A stretch of 64,000 nt of DNA from Labrenzia sp. 011 (GTDB lineage: Bacteria; Pseudomonadota; Alphaproteobacteria; Rhizobiales; Stappiaceae), in contig NZ_QCYM01000015.1 in assembly GCF_003075075.1 (NCBI RefSeq), positions 1-64,000 of the forward strand, in the 5' to 3' direction. The notes under the pieces were generated by a model. That model ran no database searches. It was given only the letters and a program-made list of their open reading frames with translations, and was not told the origin of the DNA. Position numbers and translations under genes: made by a program. Of the stretch, positions 34,510-42,387 are shown piece by piece. The stretch's first letter is position 1. Each line of letters begins with the position of its first letter.

Positions 34510-35369
34510 TTTGGTTCCCGCAATTCTGCATCGAACAGCCAGACAAGGAAAAGGCCAAAAACGATCGAAAAGATGGCAAGTCCGACGATGTAGGGCATAT
34601 CGACAAATCCCGCCCGGTAGGTCGGATAGAAACCGGTGCGAAACAAACCGATGATATGAACCAGAGGGTTCCAGAGAAGGTAGTCCTGAAACGGATGCGG
34701 AATGCTCTCGGGCAGGAAAAACACCCCTGACACAATGAAGGCAGGCCTGTTGATGATGCCCCAGACCTGTTGATAGGTGCTGCTCAGGTGAAACCAGACG
34801 ATATTGGCAGCGCCGACACCGGCCCCGAGCGTGATCGCGATCACGGAAGCCAGAAGAATCGGAGCGAGATCGATCTGCTCGAACGGCACCACGAGATAAA
34901 GCCCTCCGAACAAGAGCAGGTTCACGACGAAGAGCGTGGCGACCTGGAGTAACACTCGACCGATGATGGCATCGTAAGGACGCACGACCGGATAGTTCAG
35001 CAAGGCCCTGTTGGCTTCCACAGCGGAGCTGACCTGCTCGGACGTCGACCTGTACATATAGAACAACGCATAGCCTGTTGAGAAAAACAGCGTGAAACTC
35101 CGACCTAATGGCGGTACGTGTGCGATTCCCGAAAAAACAGTTGTCAAAATTGCGATCGTCAGCACCGGATCCAGAACGGCCCACATGTAGCCACCGAACT
35201 TGTTGCCGTAGCGGGTCGTCATTTCACGCACGACCAGCGCAAAGACAATGGCGAATTGCCGTTTCAGGCTCTTGAGCAACGGGTCGGAATAGATTTGCGC
35301 CATGGCCGGATCAGGTTCTTGCGATGGAATCCACGGTGGCCCGCTTTTCAAAACAGACGGTTGGTGCAC
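34506..35369 (-). CDS. kpsM: Capsule polysaccharide ABC exporter permease KpsM
   Basis: A 287-residue ABC-2 type permease with about six membrane segments and the family block REMTTRYGNKFGGYMWAVLDP. The start is uncertain: GTG 35369 opens the frame, and ATG 35303 (MAQIYSDPLL) is an attractive alternative closer to the usual length of 260-265. Neither has a strong ribosome site. It is the first gene of the leftward kps operon. Confidence 0.88.
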   Translation of the reverse strand: MHQPSVLKSGPPWIPSQEPDPAMAQIYSDPLLKSLKRQFAIVFALVVREMTTRYGNKFGGYMWAVLDPVLTIAILTTVFSGIAHVPPLGRSFTLFFSTGYALFYMYRSTSEQVSSAVEANRALLNYPVVRPYDAIIGRVLLQVATLFVVNLLLFGGLYLVVPFEQIDLAPILLASVIAITLGAGVGAANIVWFHLSSTYQQVWGIINRPAFIVSGVFFLPESIPHPFQDYLLWNPLVHIIGLFRTGFYPTYRAGFVDMPYIVGLAIFSIVFGLFLVWLFDAELREPK

Positions 35370-35689
35370 CGAAGTGCCACGCGGGATATCATGTTTTTCG
35401 GATATCCTGCCACGCTTGCAGACGAACTAGCACAGAAGCAGCTTCAATGACAACATCGGGCATTCCTTGACCCGCCCGGGCAGTCCGCCGAAACCAGGCG
35501 CCTTTCCCTGACCGGACGCAGGAGACCTCCCCCACGTTTCCTGTAACCAGTCTCGCCTGTACGGCCGCGAGTATCTTCCCCTTGAACTCACCCCGTTTCC
35601 CACGTATCCAGCCGGTCCATTCCACGCTCCGGGAGTATCGTCCAGCTGCGCCTGATCACAGCCACGGAGCATGAACCAGGACTATTCCC
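35370..35689. other. Divergent intergenic region between kpsM and the Hsp70-like gene
   Basis: No gene is supported in this 320-nt gap. It must hold the kps operon promoter on the minus strand and the promoter of the Hsp70-like gene on the plus strand. I see no convincing consensus promoter or palindrome. Confidence 0.5.
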
Positions 35690-36982
35690 ATGACCGAGAC
35701 GATCGGGCTAGATTTCGGAACATCGAACACCGTGGCAGTCTCGGCGGAGGGGAACGGGGGCACCCGGGCGATGACGTTTCGGGACAGAGGCGAGGCCTTT
35801 GCCTCTTTGCCGACGGTGCTGAGTTTTCTCGACCGGAGCGCGGGGAAACCGCCGCATGCGGAGGTAGGCCCTTGGGCGATCCGGCAGTTTCTGGAAAGTT
35901 ACGGCGATGTGCGCTTCATCCAGTCGCTGAAAACCTTCGCGGCCAGCTCCGCCTTCGCCGGCACCGGAATCTACGGCAAGCGCTTCGCGTTCGAGGACCT
36001 GATGGCGACCTTCCTGAAATGCGCCTTCGAGCGCGCGGGCACGACGGTCGATCCGGCCTCGGTACGGCTCGTCGTCGGCCGGCCGGTGGAATTTGCCGGC
36101 CACAGGCCCGACGAGGCGCTGGCCATGGCCCGTTACCGGGCAGCCTTCCGCAAACTCGGCTTCGAGGACATCCTCTTCGTGATGGAGCCGGTGGGCGCGG
36201 CCTTCTCCTATGCCCAGTCGCTGGACAGGGACACGACGATCCTGGTCGCCGACCTCGGCGGCGGCACGACCGACTATTCGCTGATGCGCTTCCACACCCA
36301 TGCGGGCCACCTGTCGGCGACACCGCTCGGCCGCGGCGGCGTCGGCATCGCCGGCGACACGTTCGATTATCGCATCATCGACAATGTGGTGCTGCCGAGA
36401 CTGGGCAAGGGGTCGCTGTACAAGAGCATGGGCAAGGAGCTGGAAATCCCGCCGAACCTGTTTTCCAATTTCGCCCGCTGGCACCTTCTGTCGATCTTCA
36501 AGACCTCCGACGATTTCCGGGAAATGAAGAAGCTGCTGCGCTGGTGCCTGGAGCCGGAAAAGATCGAGCTTTTCATCGACCTGGTCGAGGAAGACCAGGG
36601 CTATCCGCTCTACAAGTCCGTTTCCGAGACCAAGGCCGCGCTGTCCGGCGCAGACGAGGCCGAGCTCGTTTTTGCCCCGCTTGGCAAGGATTTCCGCGCC
36701 ACGGTCACCCGCCGGGATTTCGAGAGCTGGATCGCGCCGGACCTGCAGAAGATGGACAGGGCACTGGATACAGCCCTGGAAAAGGCCGGCTTGCGGGAAG
36801 CGGATATCGACCGGGTGTTCATGACCGGCGGTACCTCCTTCGTCCCGGCCGTCCGGCAGCAGTTCGCCAACCGCTTCGGCGCGGAAAAGACCTCCGGCGG
36901 CAATGAGCTGACATCCGTCGCCAACGGCCTGGCACTGATCGGCGCGCGCGCGGACGCGGCGGACTGGAGCGTCGCCGCATAG
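35690..36982 (+). CDS. Hsp70 family chaperone-like protein (YegD-type)
   Basis: A 430-residue actin-fold ATPase with phosphate-1 loop GLDFGTSNTVAV, the second loop VADLGGGTTDYSL, and the adenosine motif VFMTGGTSFVPAVRQ. It lacks the C-terminal substrate-binding beta domain of DnaK. This matches YegD-like proteins of about 450 residues. Function in bacteria is poorly known. It stands alone between the kps and cobalamin loci. Confidence 0.88.
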   Translation: MTETIGLDFGTSNTVAVSAEGNGGTRAMTFRDRGEAFASLPTVLSFLDRSAGKPPHAEVGPWAIRQFLESYGDVRFIQSLKTFAASSAFAGTGIYGKRFAFEDLMATFLKCAFERAGTTVDPASVRLVVGRPVEFAGHRPDEALAMARYRAAFRKLGFEDILFVMEPVGAAFSYAQSLDRDTTILVADLGGGTTDYSLMRFHTHAGHLSATPLGRGGVGIAGDTFDYRIIDNVVLPRLGKGSLYKSMGKELEIPPNLFSNFARWHLLSIFKTSDDFREMKKLLRWCLEPEKIELFIDLVEEDQGYPLYKSVSETKAALSGADEAELVFAPLGKDFRATVTRRDFESWIAPDLQKMDRALDTALEKAGLREADIDRVFMTGGTSFVPAVRQQFANRFGAEKTSGGNELTSVANGLALIGARADAADWSVAA

Positions 36983-37051
36983 GCGGCCTCCCGCATCCGC
37001 CCGGCAGAACCGCGCGACATCGCCTGCCCGCCACCTGTGCGGCCGATCGGA

Positions 37052-37570
37052 TCAGTCGATCAGATTGACATCCGCCATCAGGTCCGCCGCCGTTTCCTGC
37101 AGCGCGTCGCTCAGGTCGGCCGGCGCGAGGCCGGAGGGAAGACGCAGGTCGGCGGAGGCCTTGAACAGGGCCTCCCCCTGCATGGAGCCGCTCACGACTT
37201 CGGTCTGCAGATGCTCGATGCTGACGCCCTGTTCGCTCAGGACGCGGGTGATGTCGCGCAGGATGCCGGGATGATCCTGGGAAACCAGGTCGAGATGGGC
37301 GCAGCCCCCTTGCAGGACATCCGCGCCGGTCTGGTCGGACCTGAGAGTGATGTCGATACCGTCCGAGGACAGCGCCTGCAGTCTGGACACCAGTTCGTCG
37401 GACGCCGCGCCGGCGATGCCGATGCGCACGATACCCGCGAATTCACCGCCGAGACGGGCCATGGAGCTTTCGATCCAGTTTCCGCCCATGCCGGCAATGA
37501 TATCGGCCACGCGCTCCACCAGACCCGGCCGGTCCCTGGCAATGACCGTGAAGACTAGATGTGTCTGCAT
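37052..37570 (-). CDS. ACT-domain protein (GcvR-like)
   Basis: A 172-residue protein with two ACT domains. The first is VFTVIARDRPGLVERVADII and the second is LVSQDHPGILRDITRVLSEQ, as in the glycine-cleavage system repressor GcvR. ATG 37570 is preferred, with GAGGAG just upstream; the ATG at 37597 lies above that site. It probably senses an amino acid. No gcv genes are in view. It faces the cobalamin locus across a 400-nt gap. Confidence 0.82.
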   Translation of the reverse strand: MQTHLVFTVIARDRPGLVERVADIIAGMGGNWIESSMARLGGEFAGIVRIGIAGAASDELVSRLQALSSDGIDITLRSDQTGADVLQGGCAHLDLVSQDHPGILRDITRVLSEQGVSIEHLQTEVVSGSMQGEALFKASADLRLPSGLAPADLSDALQETAADLMADVNLID

Positions 37571-37984
37571 GCCGCTCCTCGGTGGTTTGCTTCCCAATGG
37601 CGTTACTAGACCGTTTTCGCGCGGTCAAAACAAGTCCGCAGATTGCCGCCGGGCGAAACGGGAGGTGTGTTTCCTGCCTGCATCTGCCGGACCTGTCGCA
37701 AGCCCGGCAGACATGCGGGATATCTCCACAGGCACGAAACTCAGGCTTCCCATTCAGCAAGGCGAACGCCGCCGTGTCGACACGGTCTGGCTCACGCTCA
37801 CCGGGCACCCGATGGCGTTCCTGTTTCGGTGATTGCCGGACACGGGCCGGACAGAAACAGCATCCGAATCGAGACTCCGCGCGCATGAGGCCGATTTCCG
37901 GAGCCTTCTGGCCGAAGCCCCCGGGAGCCGCCTTTCCGGACAAAGGATGTCGCATTCACGCTTGATCCGCCCGAAGGCCTCCCC
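37571..37984. other. Intergenic region before the cobalamin riboswitch
   Basis: No protein gene stands out in 414 nt. Several small open frames on both strands are shadows with no family match. The promoter of the cobalamin operon should lie here, just upstream of the riboswitch. Confidence 0.5.
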
Positions 37985-38125
37985 TAAGGTGCCGCGATCT
38001 GACGGCGTCCTTGCAAGGGACTGAAAGCGATTCCGGATGCGGTTGACCCATGCAGGGGACCAAGGCCGGAGCTGTCCAGGGCATTTGCATGAGCATGAGT
38101 CGCGGCCAGTGGTTCCCGACCGGCT
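37985..38125 (+). ncRNA. Probable cobalamin riboswitch
   Basis: The 5' leader of the cobalamin operon has the expected order of conserved blocks: AAGGTGCCG, a short GTCCTTGCAAGGGAC hairpin, CTGAAAGCGATTCCGGATGCGG, CCAAGGCCGGAGCTGTCC, and a GCCAGTGG block resembling GCCACTGG of the core. It lies 80 nt before the first gene, in the right orientation. The match to the conserved B12 box is partial, so I rate it probable. It would repress the operon when cobalamin is plentiful. Confidence 0.7.
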
Positions 38126-38206
38126 TTTCGCGCGTGTTTGCTTTCATCTCCCTTTTCGCCGGCACCAACAACCGCCGTCCCGGCACCTGCCAAATGGGGG
38201 AGACTC

Positions 38207-38446
38207 ATGTTTCACCGGACCATCCTTGCCGGCCTCGCCGCCGCCTTCATTCCCACATCCGCCCTTGCCCATGCCGGGCATCTGGGCGAGCTCGCAGGCC
38301 ATTCCCACTGGGTCGGCGCCGCCGCGCTGGCCGGGGCCGCCCTCGTTGCCGGCATCATCGCCCTCCGGGACCGCAAGCGGAAGCAGGCCGATGAGGCTCC
38401 GGAAGCCGAGACGGCCGAGGAAGAGACCGCCGGAGAGGCTGCCTGA
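38207..38446 (+). CDS. DUF6732-like small membrane protein
   Basis: A 79-residue protein with a signal peptide-like start (FHRTILAGLAAAFIPTSALA), then AHAGHLGELAGHSHWVGAAALAGAALVAGIIALRDR, i.e. His-containing loop plus one membrane helix, and an acidic tail rich in Glu. ATG 38207 follows GGGGAG. Small proteins of this pattern (DUF6732) are often first in alphaproteobacterial cobalamin operons. It may aid metal handling, but that is a guess. Its stop overlaps cbiX (TGATG). Confidence 0.7.
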   Translation: MFHRTILAGLAAAFIPTSALAHAGHLGELAGHSHWVGAAALAGAALVAGIIALRDRKRKQADEAPEAETAEEETAGEAA

Positions 38447-39555
38447 TGGCTGACAAACTCGGGCTGATGATCTGCGGTCACGGCAGCCGCAACAAGGGGG
38501 CCGTCAAGCAGTTCGCCCAGCTTGCGAAGGGTCTGAAGGCCCGTTTCCCGGACTGGCCGGTGGAATACGGCTATCTGGAATTTGCCAATCCGGTGATCCA
38601 TGACGGCCTGAACAGGCTGCGCGAAGCAGGCTGCACGCGCGTTCTGGCCGTGCCGGGCATGCTGTTTGCCGCCGGACACGCCAAGAACGACATTCCCTCG
38701 GTGCTCAACACCTATCAGGCCAGCCATCCGGAGATGACCATCTCCTATGGCCGGGAACTGGCCGTCGACACGCGCATGGTGAAAGCCGCCGCCGCACGCA
38801 TTCAGGAAGCAATCGACACGGCGGACAGCGACGTCCCGCTGCATGATACGCTGCTGATGGTGGTCGGACGCGGCGCCTCCGATCCGGACGCCAATTCCAA
38901 TGTCGCCAAGATCACGCGCATGCTGTGGGAAGGCTTCGGCTTCGGCTGGGCCGAGACCTGCTATTCCGGCGTGACCTTCCCGCTGGTCGGTCCCGGCCTG
39001 GAACACGCGGCGAAACTCGGCTACAGACGGGTCATCGTCTTCCCCTATTTCCTGTTCACCGGCGTGCTGGTGCAGCGGATCTACGGCACCACGGACGAAA
39101 TCGCCGCGAAGCATCCCGACATCGAGTTTCTGAAGGCTGGCTACCTCAACGACCATCCGCAGGTGATCGACACCATGGCGGACCGGGTGCAGGAAATCCT
39201 GCAGGGCGCCAACCTGATGAACTGCCAGTTGTGCAAATACCGCGAACAGGTGCTTGGCTTCGAGGCGGAAGTGGGCCTTGCGCAGGAAAGCCATCATCAT
39301 CACGTGGAAGGTCTCGGCGCGGAGGCCGAATGCCAGCTTTGCGACGAGATCTGCACCGGCGCCTGCGAAAAGCAGGTGCAGGCCGCCGGGCATCATCATG
39401 ATCATGATCACGCCCATGACCATTCGCATCACCACGGACACGACCATGCGCATGACCATGGCGATGCGCACTCCCACGATCACGGGCATCATCACCCCCC
39501 CTATCCGCATGCGGACCATCCGCACGGGCCGAAGTCGCTGAAGCGGAAGGGGTGA
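38446..39555 (+). CDS. cbiX: Sirohydrochlorin cobaltochelatase CbiX, long form
   Basis: A 369-residue CbiX. The catalytic His is in ICGHGSRNKG (His11), and the second CbiX half is at LLMVVGRGASDPDANSN. After about residue 255 the protein has six cysteines: Cys260/263 and Cys296/299/303/307, a likely Fe-S site. The last 55 residues are very His-rich with many HDH repeats, a probable cobalt-binding tail. It inserts cobalt into sirohydrochlorin, the step that defines the cobalt-early pathway. It overlaps the preceding gene. Confidence 0.93.
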   Translation: MADKLGLMICGHGSRNKGAVKQFAQLAKGLKARFPDWPVEYGYLEFANPVIHDGLNRLREAGCTRVLAVPGMLFAAGHAKNDIPSVLNTYQASHPEMTISYGRELAVDTRMVKAAAARIQEAIDTADSDVPLHDTLLMVVGRGASDPDANSNVAKITRMLWEGFGFGWAETCYSGVTFPLVGPGLEHAAKLGYRRVIVFPYFLFTGVLVQRIYGTTDEIAAKHPDIEFLKAGYLNDHPQVIDTMADRVQEILQGANLMNCQLCKYREQVLGFEAEVGLAQESHHHHVEGLGAEAECQLCDEICTGACEKQVQAAGHHHDHDHAHDHSHHHGHDHAHDHGDAHSHDHGHHHPPYPHADHPHGPKSLKRKG

Positions 39556-39562
39556 GGAAACC

Positions 39563-40219
39563 GTGAGCCGCGACCCGTGCCCATCCTATCCTTATGAAAA
39601 GGACCCTTCGGCCATCTACCGGCAGTCCTTCTCGATCGTGCGGGCGGAGGCCGATCTTGCGCATCTTCCCGGGGAGCTTCACCCGGTGGCGATCCGGCTG
39701 ATCCATGCCTGCGGCATGACGGACCTGCCGCAGGATCTTGCCTGGTCCGAGGGTGTGGTTGCAGCAGCGCGCGATGCCTTCGCCAGGGCGGCGCCGGTCT
39801 ATTGCGATGTGGAAATGGTGGCTCACGGCATCATCGGCTCCCGCCTGCCGGAGGGCAGCGATATACGGTGCACGCTCAACGATGCCGCCGTTCCCGGACT
39901 CGCGGCCCGGCTTGGCACGACCCGATCGGCCGCGGCGGTCGAGGCCTGGCGCGACGGGCTGGCGGGGGCGGTGGTTGCAATCGGCAATGCGCCCACGGCC
40001 CTGTTTCATCTTCTGGAAATGATTGCCGCGGGCGGCCCCAGACCGGCGCTCGTTCTCGGGTTTCCCGTCGGCTTCGTCGGCGCGGCGGAATCCAAGGACG
40101 CGCTGATCGCCAACCCGTTCGGCATTCCCTTTCTGGCCGTGCGCGGCCGCCGGGGCGGATCCGCCATGGCGGCGGCGGCCGTCAATGCACTGGCCGCCGG
40201 CCTGCCGGAGGAAAGCTGA
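39563..40219 (+). CDS. cobH: Precorrin-8X methylmutase CobH/CbiC
   Basis: A 218-residue methylmutase. It has the start YEKDPSAIYRQSFSIVRAEAD, the motif RLIHACGMTDLPQD and GFPVGFVGAAESKDAL, all diagnostic. GTG 39563 has GTGAGGAAA upstream. It moves the C-11 methyl group to C-12. In the cobalt-early context it would act as CbiC on cobalt-precorrin-8. Confidence 0.95.
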   Translation: MSRDPCPSYPYEKDPSAIYRQSFSIVRAEADLAHLPGELHPVAIRLIHACGMTDLPQDLAWSEGVVAAARDAFARAAPVYCDVEMVAHGIIGSRLPEGSDIRCTLNDAAVPGLAARLGTTRSAAAVEAWRDGLAGAVVAIGNAPTALFHLLEMIAAGGPRPALVLGFPVGFVGAAESKDALIANPFGIPFLAVRGRRGGSAMAAAAVNALAAGLPEES

Positions 40220-40220
40220 G

Positions 40221-40469
40221 ATGGCGGAAGACGAACGCAAACAGGGATTGAAATCGCGTACCGGCGGCAAGCCCCTGCGCTCGCTTGGCTTCCTGTCTCA
40301 GCCCGGCACCCCGATCAAGACGATCCCGGGCGAAGCGGGCAACGGCAATGACGGACCAGAACATCACCGCTCCCGGGGCTCCCGTTCGGTATCCGTCTCC
40401 CGTGACGGCAAACCCGAAGCGCTTCAGGCAAGCCCGAGGATCAGGCCCTACACGCTGGAGGACACATGA
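40221..40469 (+). CDS. Small hypothetical ORF between cobH and cobL
   Basis: An 82-codon frame begins one base after the cobH stop, with GGAGGAAAG upstream, and ends with an ATGA overlap with cobL. That exact fit suggests it is translated. The product is basic and polar (Ser, Arg, Gly rich) with no membrane segment and no match I recognise. Confidence 0.45.
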   Translation: MAEDERKQGLKSRTGGKPLRSLGFLSQPGTPIKTIPGEAGNGNDGPEHHRSRGSRSVSVSRDGKPEALQASPRIRPYTLEDT

Positions 40470-41665
40470 CCTTCCCCTGGCTCACCCTGATCGGCATCGG
40501 CGAGGACGGCGGCCTTGCACCGGGCGGCGCGCATGCCCTGTCTTCGGCGGATATCGTCTATGGCGGCACCCGGCATCTTGATCTTGCTGGCCCCCTGAAG
40601 GCAGAAAAGAGGCCGTGGCCAAGCCCGTTCTCGACCGTCTTCAAGGATCTCAAAAGCCGGAGAGGCAGCAAGGTCGCGGTGCTCGCGACCGGCGATCCCA
40701 TGTGGTACGGGATCGGCGCCTCGCTCCTCGGGCATTTCCCTGCGCAGGAGATGACGATCCTGCCGTCGCTTTCCGCCTTTCAACTGGCGGCGTCCCGTCT
40801 CGGCTGGGCCCTGCAGGATGCCGAGTGCCTTTCGGTGCACGGCCGGCCTGTTGATCTGCTGCGCGCCGCGCTTTATCCGCGTGCGCGCCTTCTTGTGCTC
40901 ACCAGCAACGCGGACACACCGCGCCAGGTGGCCGATCTGCTTGCGGATGAGGGATACGGCCGGACACGGATGACCGTCCTGGAACATCTCGGCGGCGACA
41001 GGGAACGTCTTGTGACGGCGACGGCGGAAGACTGGTCCGGAAAGGTTGCCGACTTCCATACGCTGGCAATCGAGGCCGTTGCCGATCCGGGCCTGCGGCT
41101 GCGCAGCAGAACGCCGGGTCTGCCCGACGAGGCCTTCCGCCACGACGGCAAGATGACCAAGCAGGACATCCGCGCGGTGACTCTGGCCGAACTGCAACCG
41201 TACCCGGGCGCGCTCCTGTGGGATATCGGCGCCGGCTGCGGGTCGATTGCCATCGAGTGGCTGCGCGCGGCAGACAGGGCGCGGGCCATCGGACTGGAAC
41301 CCCACCCGGAGCGGCGGCAGATGGCGACCGAAAACGCGGTTGCTCTCGGAGTACCGCAGCTTGACCTGATCGACGCCCAGGCTCCCGAGGGACTTGATGG
41401 CCTGCCGCAGCCCGATGCGATCTTCATCGGTGGCGGACTGACTGCTCCCGAGATCGTCGAGACGGCCTTCGATGCGCTTTCTCCCGGCGGACGGCTTGTC
41501 GCCAATGCCGTCACGCTGGAAAGCGAGGCGATCCTCATGGGCGCCTATCACACGCTCGGAGGCAGTCTGAAAAAACTTTCCGTGCACAGGGCGAGTGCGG
41601 TCGGCGGCCTGACCGGCTGGCGCCCGTCCATGCCGGTCACCCAGTGGAGCCTCACCAAAGCATGA
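40466..41665 (+). CDS. cobL: Precorrin-6Y C5,15-methyltransferase (decarboxylating) CobL / CbiET fusion
   Basis: A 399-residue bifunctional enzyme. The N-terminal half is CbiE-like (LIGIGEDGG, ATGDPMWYGIG). The C-terminal half is CbiT-like with SAM motif LWDIGAGCGSIAIEW and the motif DAIFIGGG. It methylates C-5 and C-15 and decarboxylates the C-12 side chain. ATG 40466 follows GGAGG. Its stop overlaps the CobI start. Confidence 0.95.
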   Translation: MTFPWLTLIGIGEDGGLAPGGAHALSSADIVYGGTRHLDLAGPLKAEKRPWPSPFSTVFKDLKSRRGSKVAVLATGDPMWYGIGASLLGHFPAQEMTILPSLSAFQLAASRLGWALQDAECLSVHGRPVDLLRAALYPRARLLVLTSNADTPRQVADLLADEGYGRTRMTVLEHLGGDRERLVTATAEDWSGKVADFHTLAIEAVADPGLRLRSRTPGLPDEAFRHDGKMTKQDIRAVTLAELQPYPGALLWDIGAGCGSIAIEWLRAADRARAIGLEPHPERRQMATENAVALGVPQLDLIDAQAPEGLDGLPQPDAIFIGGGLTAPEIVETAFDALSPGGRLVANAVTLESEAILMGAYHTLGGSLKKLSVHRASAVGGLTGWRPSMPVTQWSLTKA

Positions 41666-42387
41666 GCGGAACCCTCTACGGCATCGGTCTCGGCCCCGGC
41701 GACCCGGAGCTGATGACCCTGAAGGCCCACCGGCTGATTTCCAACGCGCGGGTGGTTGCCTATCCGGCCCCCGACAGCGGCGAAAGCTTCGCCCGGTCTA
41801 TTGCCGCCGGCGCCCTGCCTCCGGGCGTACGCGAGATCCCGATCGTCGTGCCGATGCGCACCGACAGGTTTCCCGCACAGGAGATTTACGACGGTGCCGC
41901 CCGGCAAATCGCGGCGGTTCTGGACACCGGCCAGGACGTGGTCACGTTGTGCGAGGGCGATCCGTTCTTCTACGGCTCCTTCATGTATCTGTTCGAACGC
42001 CTCTCCGGCCGGTTCCCTGTCGAGGTCGTGCCCGGCGTCACGTCGCTGACCGCCTGCGCGGCACAGTTGCGCCGGCCGCTGACCGCGCGCAACGACGTGA
42101 TGACGGTCATTCCCGGCCCCCTGCCCAATGCGGAAATCCGCACGAGAATCGAGCAGGCCCAGGCGGTGGTCATCATGAAGGTCGGCCGGCATCTGCCCCG
42201 TCTCAAGATGCTGCTCACCGAGATGGACCTCATCGACAAGGCCGGGTATGTGGAACGCGCGAGCTTACCGGAGCAAAAGGTTCGCCGCCTCATTGACCTC
42301 GATACGCAAACGGCCCCCTATTTTTCCATGATCCTCATATACAAGGGAGAAGAAGCGTGGACGCTTCCCCCATCCTGTTCGTCCTGA
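41662..42387 (+). CDS. cobI: Precorrin-2 C20-methyltransferase CobI/CbiL
   Basis: A 241-residue tetrapyrrole methylase. Motifs are GIGLGPGDPELMTLKA, LCEGDPFFYGSFMYL and VEVVPGVTSLTACAA. I chose ATG 41662, which overlaps the CobL stop, over an upstream in-frame ATG at 41644. It adds the C-20 methyl. The 3' end overlaps the next gene by 31 nt. Confidence 0.95.
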   Translation: MSGTLYGIGLGPGDPELMTLKAHRLISNARVVAYPAPDSGESFARSIAAGALPPGVREIPIVVPMRTDRFPAQEIYDGAARQIAAVLDTGQDVVTLCEGDPFFYGSFMYLFERLSGRFPVEVVPGVTSLTACAAQLRRPLTARNDVMTVIPGPLPNAEIRTRIEQAQAVVIMKVGRHLPRLKMLLTEMDLIDKAGYVERASLPEQKVRRLIDLDTQTAPYFSMILIYKGEEAWTLPPSCSS

